Shown: positions 61,331 to 64,000 of the stretch, piece by piece
How the letters are laid out: every line of letters starts with the position of its first letter
Numbering within the stretch: the stretch's first letter is position 1
DNA from: Synechococcus sp. Tobar12-5m-g
Lineage (GTDB): Bacteria; Cyanobacteriota; Cyanobacteriia; PCC-6307; Cyanobiaceae
Direction of reading: 5' to 3'
Assembly: GCF_024345415.1 (NCBI RefSeq)
Contig: NZ_JAGQBB010000010.1
Coordinates: 1-64,000, forward strand
Length of the DNA stretch: 64,000 bases
Program-made: the position numbers and the translations under genes
Notes under the pieces: model-generated
Told to the model about the DNA's origin: nothing
The model's database searches: none
Seen by the model: the letters and a program-made list of their open reading frames with translations, nothing else

Positions 61331-61859
61331 TCACCCAGATCACGGCCCTGAAGCCATCGCGCCAGGCCTTGCTTCGCCGCTCAGGAACACAACGCGGCCC
61401 ACAGGGCACCGTCACCGGCGTGAGCTGAATATGGCGGCTGCCGGCGATGATCCGGCCCACCAGCAGGGCCCGGTCCATGTGGTCGCTGCTGGTCACCAGA
61501 AGAACGTTGCGGACACCGGAGCGTTGCAGGTCGTCCACCACCGTGGTGAAGTTGGTGACGGTGTCGCTGGCGCGGTAATCGAGCTGGTACTGCTGGGGGG
61601 GCAGGCCCTCCTGGCGAAACAGCCACCGGGCGTATTCCGGGTTGCTGCCACCACTGACCATCAGGGGCAGCCCGTAGCGCTGGGCCAGCTGGCCGGCCCG
61701 CCGTTCCCGGGCCACATCCCCGCCCAGGACGAGGATCAGTTGGGGGGCCGAGGCTGACGATCTGGGCAGGAACGGGGCGGGGAAGGACCCAAACGCCGAG
61801 GCGCGGATCAACCCGGCCAGACCCAGACCGAGCAGAACCCATGGCACAAGCCTCCGCAT
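61287..61859 (-). CDS. YdcF/DUF218-family protein
   Basis: A 190-aa protein with an N-terminal membrane helix (MRRLVPWVLLGLGLAGLIRA) and a DUF218 Rossmann-like domain: PQLILVLGGDVARERRAGQL, GLPLMVSGGSNPEYARWL, ASDTVTNFTTVVDDLQ (the NTxxN motif) and VLLVTSSDHMDRALL. Family members are linked to cell-wall or polysaccharide metabolism; biochemical function is not settled. Start overlaps the tsaB stop by 1 bp. It is the third gene of the ycf34, tsaB run. Confidence 0.9.
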   Translation of the reverse strand: MRRLVPWVLLGLGLAGLIRASAFGSFPAPFLPRSSASAPQLILVLGGDVARERRAGQLAQRYGLPLMVSGGSNPEYARWLFRQEGLPPQQYQLDYRASDTVTNFTTVVDDLQRSGVRNVLLVTSSDHMDRALLVGRIIAGSRHIQLTPVTVPCGPRCVPERRSKAWRDGFRAVIWVISGRDPGQWAAART

Positions 61860-62494
61860 CAGGCCGTCGCCACCGGGCTGGTGGGATAGATCGGCAGGAC
61901 AGGCTGCCAGGGGGCAGGCCAGCCTGCCACCGCCGCCGCCTGGCTCAAAAGCAGCAGCTGGGTCAGATCGGCGGAGGCATCCACCCGTGCCTCGAAGCAA
62001 GCCTGCCCCGCCAGGGTGGCCGGGGCAGAAAAGAGGCGTGGCACCTCGTCTTCCGCCAGACCGCCCAACGCGACTGGATCCGCCTGGTAGCGGCCCGCCA
62101 CGAGGCCACGGCGCGGCAACGTCTGCGTGATCCAGAACGGTTCGCCCCTGGCTCCAGCCTCCCCGGCCAGCCAGAGTCGTCGGGCGATCAACAGAAAGCT
62201 GCTGAACCCATCGAGGGGGCGATCGAGTTGCTGGGCGAGGGTGCGGGCCAGCACCACCGTGAGCCGGGTACCGGTGAACCCCCCGGGCCCGGTGGCCACC
62301 GCCAGGCGACCCAGCTCCCTCCAGCGGCTGGCCGGAAGTAGCTGCTCCACACAGGCCAACAGATCATTGCCCAGGCTTCGGCCCAGGGGGTGGGTGGCCA
62401 GCGTCGCCGCGCCACCGCCGAGGGGCTGGAGGCCCACGGCGAGGGTGTCGCTGCTGCTGTGCAGGGCCAGAAGCCACGGAAGCACGTCGCTCAT
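61859..62494 (-). CDS. tsaB: tRNA t6A biosynthesis protein TsaB
   Basis: A 211-aa ASKHA-fold protein that works with TsaD, TsaE and TsaC to make threonylcarbamoyl-adenosine in tRNAs. It opens LLALHSSSDTLAVGL (the conserved DTS-like N-terminus reads HSSSDT) and has VATGPGGFTGTRLTVVLART, the family GPGSFTGLR block. Zinc or ATP residues of TsaD are absent, as expected. It overlaps the ycf34 stop by 4 bp (ATGA) and ydcF start by 1 bp. Confidence 0.92.
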   Translation of the reverse strand: MSDVLPWLLALHSSSDTLAVGLQPLGGGAATLATHPLGRSLGNDLLACVEQLLPASRWRELGRLAVATGPGGFTGTRLTVVLARTLAQQLDRPLDGFSSFLLIARRLWLAGEAGARGEPFWITQTLPRRGLVAGRYQADPVALGGLAEDEVPRLFSAPATLAGQACFEARVDASADLTQLLLLSQAAAVAGWPAPWQPVLPIYPTSPVATA

Positions 62495-62742
62495 CGGGGT
62501 GGCGACTCCCCGGGGCGCAACCGCAGCCAACGGCCCCGATCGACCCTGAAGCTGCTGCAGGCCCGCACATCCCATTCCACCCCAACCTGGGCTTCGGCCA
62601 GGTCGATCACCTGCACGTGGATGCGGGGCTCCCGGGGCTGGAAGTCGGGGTGGGCGGTGAGATGGGTGACACCGTGCTGGCGCTCCACCGCGTGATAGGC
62701 CTGGCAGCGGTCGACCCAGTGGCAGTCCACGCAGATGCACAT
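62491..62742 (-). CDS. ycf34: Ycf34 iron-sulfur protein
   Basis: An 83-aa protein starting MCICVDCHWVDRCQAYHAVE, the Ycf34 signature of cyanobacteria and red-lineage plastids. Cys 2, 4, 7 and 13 probably bind an iron-sulfur cluster. Synechocystis Ycf34 is reported as needed for efficient photosynthetic electron transport. The end RGRWLRLRPGESPP is also typical. The ATG at 62742 follows the family; longer N-terminal extensions are the shadow of the divergent gene. It is divergent from the CCA-adding enzyme gene with 64 bp between starts and overlaps tsaB by 4 bp. Confidence 0.93.
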   Translation of the reverse strand: MCICVDCHWVDRCQAYHAVERQHGVTHLTAHPDFQPREPRIHVQVIDLAEAQVGVEWDVRACSSFRVDRGRWLRLRPGESPPR

Positions 62743-62806
62743 CCCCCAGCGGCCCACGGACCGCACCATTCTGGGGTGGAGCGACCAGGGCGCCAGCGGC
62801 CTGGCC

Positions 62807-64000
62807 ATGGCGGCCACCACTCTGCGCCGCACCCTGCGGATCGAACACTGGCCCCTGCCCACCAGCGACCTGCCGTCCGGAACGGCGCTGGTCGGTGGTG
62901 CCGTGCGGGATGGGCTGCTGGGCCGCCTGGGGGCCCGGCCCGATCTGGATCTGGTGGTTCCCGGCGATGCGATCGCCCTGTGCGAGGAGCTGGGCCGCCG
63001 CTACGGCGGCACGGCGGTGGTGCTTGACGGGCAGCGCTCGATCGCCCGGGTGGTGCTGAGGGGCTGGTGCCTTGATCTGGCCCGCCAGGTGGGGGACAGC
63101 CTGGAGGAGGACCTCTGGCGGCGCGACTTCCGCCTCAATGCCCTGGCCCTGCCGCTCTCGCCGCAGATGCCCCTGCTGGACCCCACAGGCGGGCTGCGGG
63201 ATCTCGCCCTGGGGCAGGTGGTGGCGGTGCGCGAGGCCAATCTCCGCGACGATCCGCTGCGGCTGCTGCGAGGGATTCGCCTGGCCGCCGAGCTGGATTT
63301 CGAGCTGGGCGAGGTAACCGGCCGCTGGATCCAGGCCCATCACCGGCTGATCGGCGCCGTGGCTTCGGAGCGGGTGCTGGTGGAACTGGAGAAACTGGCC
63401 GGCTGCCCCGCGGGCAATCGTGGCCTTGCCGTTGCCTTGGAGAAACAACTGCTGGATCCCTGGCGGCCCGACCTCAGGGCCGCCGCCGAGGGCACAGCGG
63501 AAGCGATCCACGCGGCAACGCTGTGGAGCTTGCAGAGGCTCACCGGGGAGCGGGCCGGGAGCATCGGCCTGGGCCAGGATGAAGCCGCCGGTGCCCTCGG
63601 GCTGGCCCGCCTGGCGGTCCTGTTCGATGGCGAAGGGGTGCGCCGACTGCATGGCAGCCGCCATCTCCAACAGCGCTGTGGGCGGCTGCACCATTGGTGG
63701 AGGCAACTGATCGCGGCGGGAGCAGGGGTGGAGGAGCGGCTTGCGGCGATGGCGGAAGCGGAACGGCTGAGCCTGCACCAGCAACTGGCCGGCGACCTGC
63801 CCGCCCTGCTGCTGTTCTTCCCCGCCCCCCTGGCGATCGATTGGCTGCGGCGCTGGCGTGAGGACAGCGACCCCCTCTTTCACCCCCACGCCCCCGTGGA
63901 TGGCTGGACGCTGCAGCAGACCTTCGGGCTGGTGCCATCACGGCGTCTGGGACTCCTGCTCACCCACCTGACGGTGGAGCTGGCCTTCGGCCGGATCAAC
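62807..64000 (+). CDS. CCA tRNA nucleotidyltransferase/poly(A) polymerase family (partial)
   Basis: At least 398 aa, running off the window. The nucleotidyltransferase head has LVGGAVRDGLLGR (28-40) and metal Asp pair D47/D49 in DLDLVVPGD, then LWRRDFRLNALALPL, DPTGGLRDL and DDPLRLLRGIRLAAEL. A helical neck/body with an RNA-binding region follows. It would add or repair the CCA end of tRNAs or polyadenylate RNA. The tRNA-Asn in this window lacks encoded CCA, consistent with the need for such an enzyme. Start at 62807 (MAATTLRRTLRIEHW). Cut by the window end with no stop. Confidence 0.9.
   Translation, partial: MAATTLRRTLRIEHWPLPTSDLPSGTALVGGAVRDGLLGRLGARPDLDLVVPGDAIALCEELGRRYGGTAVVLDGQRSIARVVLRGWCLDLARQVGDSLEEDLWRRDFRLNALALPLSPQMPLLDPTGGLRDLALGQVVAVREANLRDDPLRLLRGIRLAAELDFELGEVTGRWIQAHHRLIGAVASERVLVELEKLAGCPAGNRGLAVALEKQLLDPWRPDLRAAAEGTAEAIHAATLWSLQRLTGERAGSIGLGQDEAAGALGLARLAVLFDGEGVRRLHGSRHLQQRCGRLHHWWRQLIAAGAGVEERLAAMAEAERLSLHQQLAGDLPALLLFFPAPLAIDWLRRWREDSDPLFHPHAPVDGWTLQQTFGLVPSRRLGLLLTHLTVELAFGRIN

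Noticed and set aside
1-64000. CRISPR arrays, insertion sequences, prophage or toxin-antitoxin pairs
   Set aside because: No regularly spaced repeats, transposase, integrase or phage structural genes were found; the only toxin-like gene (zeta-type kinase) has no antitoxin neighbour.

Overview
The window is a gene-dense, GC-rich chromosomal segment of a unicellular picocyanobacterium, most likely of the Synechococcus/Cyanobium (alpha-cyanobacterial) type. Photosynthesis and cyanobacteria-specific genes support this: psbU, an isolated psbD copy, petL, btpA, ycf3, ycf34, ndhO, a CRR7-type NDH-1 assembly factor, zeta-carotene desaturase, rpaA, rpaB, two SLH-type (som) outer-membrane porins, and cyanobacterial families such as DUF512, DUF3120, DUF4346, DUF751 and UPF0367. 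Genus is an inference from gene content and base composition. No insertion sequence, integrase, phage gene or CRISPR array was seen. Spacers are short, start/stop overlaps are common and several starts are GTG or TTG.

Layout. 0.1-6.5 kb: a minus-strand run uppP, DUF512 radical-SAM-like protein, TolC-like outer-membrane protein, PucC-type carrier and an inositol-phosphatase homologue. 6.5-14 kb: DUF3120 membrane protein, psbU with its terminator, nadB, btpA with a VKOR-thioredoxin fusion, rimO coupled to an MFS exporter, and the 30-residue petL. 14-22 kb: a B12-binding radical SAM protein, DUF4346, a GNAT-like protein, a RibD-like reductase, a double-domain pterin synthase, aroK, CRR7, a GST, DUF751 and rbfA. 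22-30 kb: nagZ tightly followed by a zeta-toxin-like kinase that carries a signal peptide, a DMT transporter, a glycosyltransferase-TPR protein, hemD, a lipoprotein, an SRPBCC protein and crtQ. 30-36 kb: an IscA-type protein, a TPR protein, an LpxB-related protein, an epimerase-type SDR, a cation/proton antiporter, ndhO and a J-domain protein.

36-48 kb holds two paralogous porins, then four large polytopic membrane proteins (three GT39-like, one DUF2079) and psbD. 48-64 kb holds an ABC ATPase, tRNA-Asn, rpaA, a copper-type P-ATPase with tmk and holB, ycf3, radA, rpaB with plsX-fabH-fabD-plsC, then ycf34-tsaB-ydcF, and a CCA-adding enzyme cut by the window end.

The most interesting signal is at the RNA level around the porins. 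Both porin mRNAs have a Shine-Dalgarno region reading GUGUGAGGA, which matches the known target of the cyanobacterial sRNA Yfr1. Both also carry the complementary CCUCACACACC in their 3' UTRs. In one it sits in an unpaired stretch between two hairpins, almost exactly the Yfr1 architecture. In the other it fills the loop of a perfect 12-bp hairpin. This suggests a porin-encoded, Yfr1-like RNA control circuit. Other leads are the exported zeta-type kinase behind nagZ, a 17-codon minigene with a near-perfect ribosome binding site, and a pterin synthase whose first domain has lost a catalytic His.
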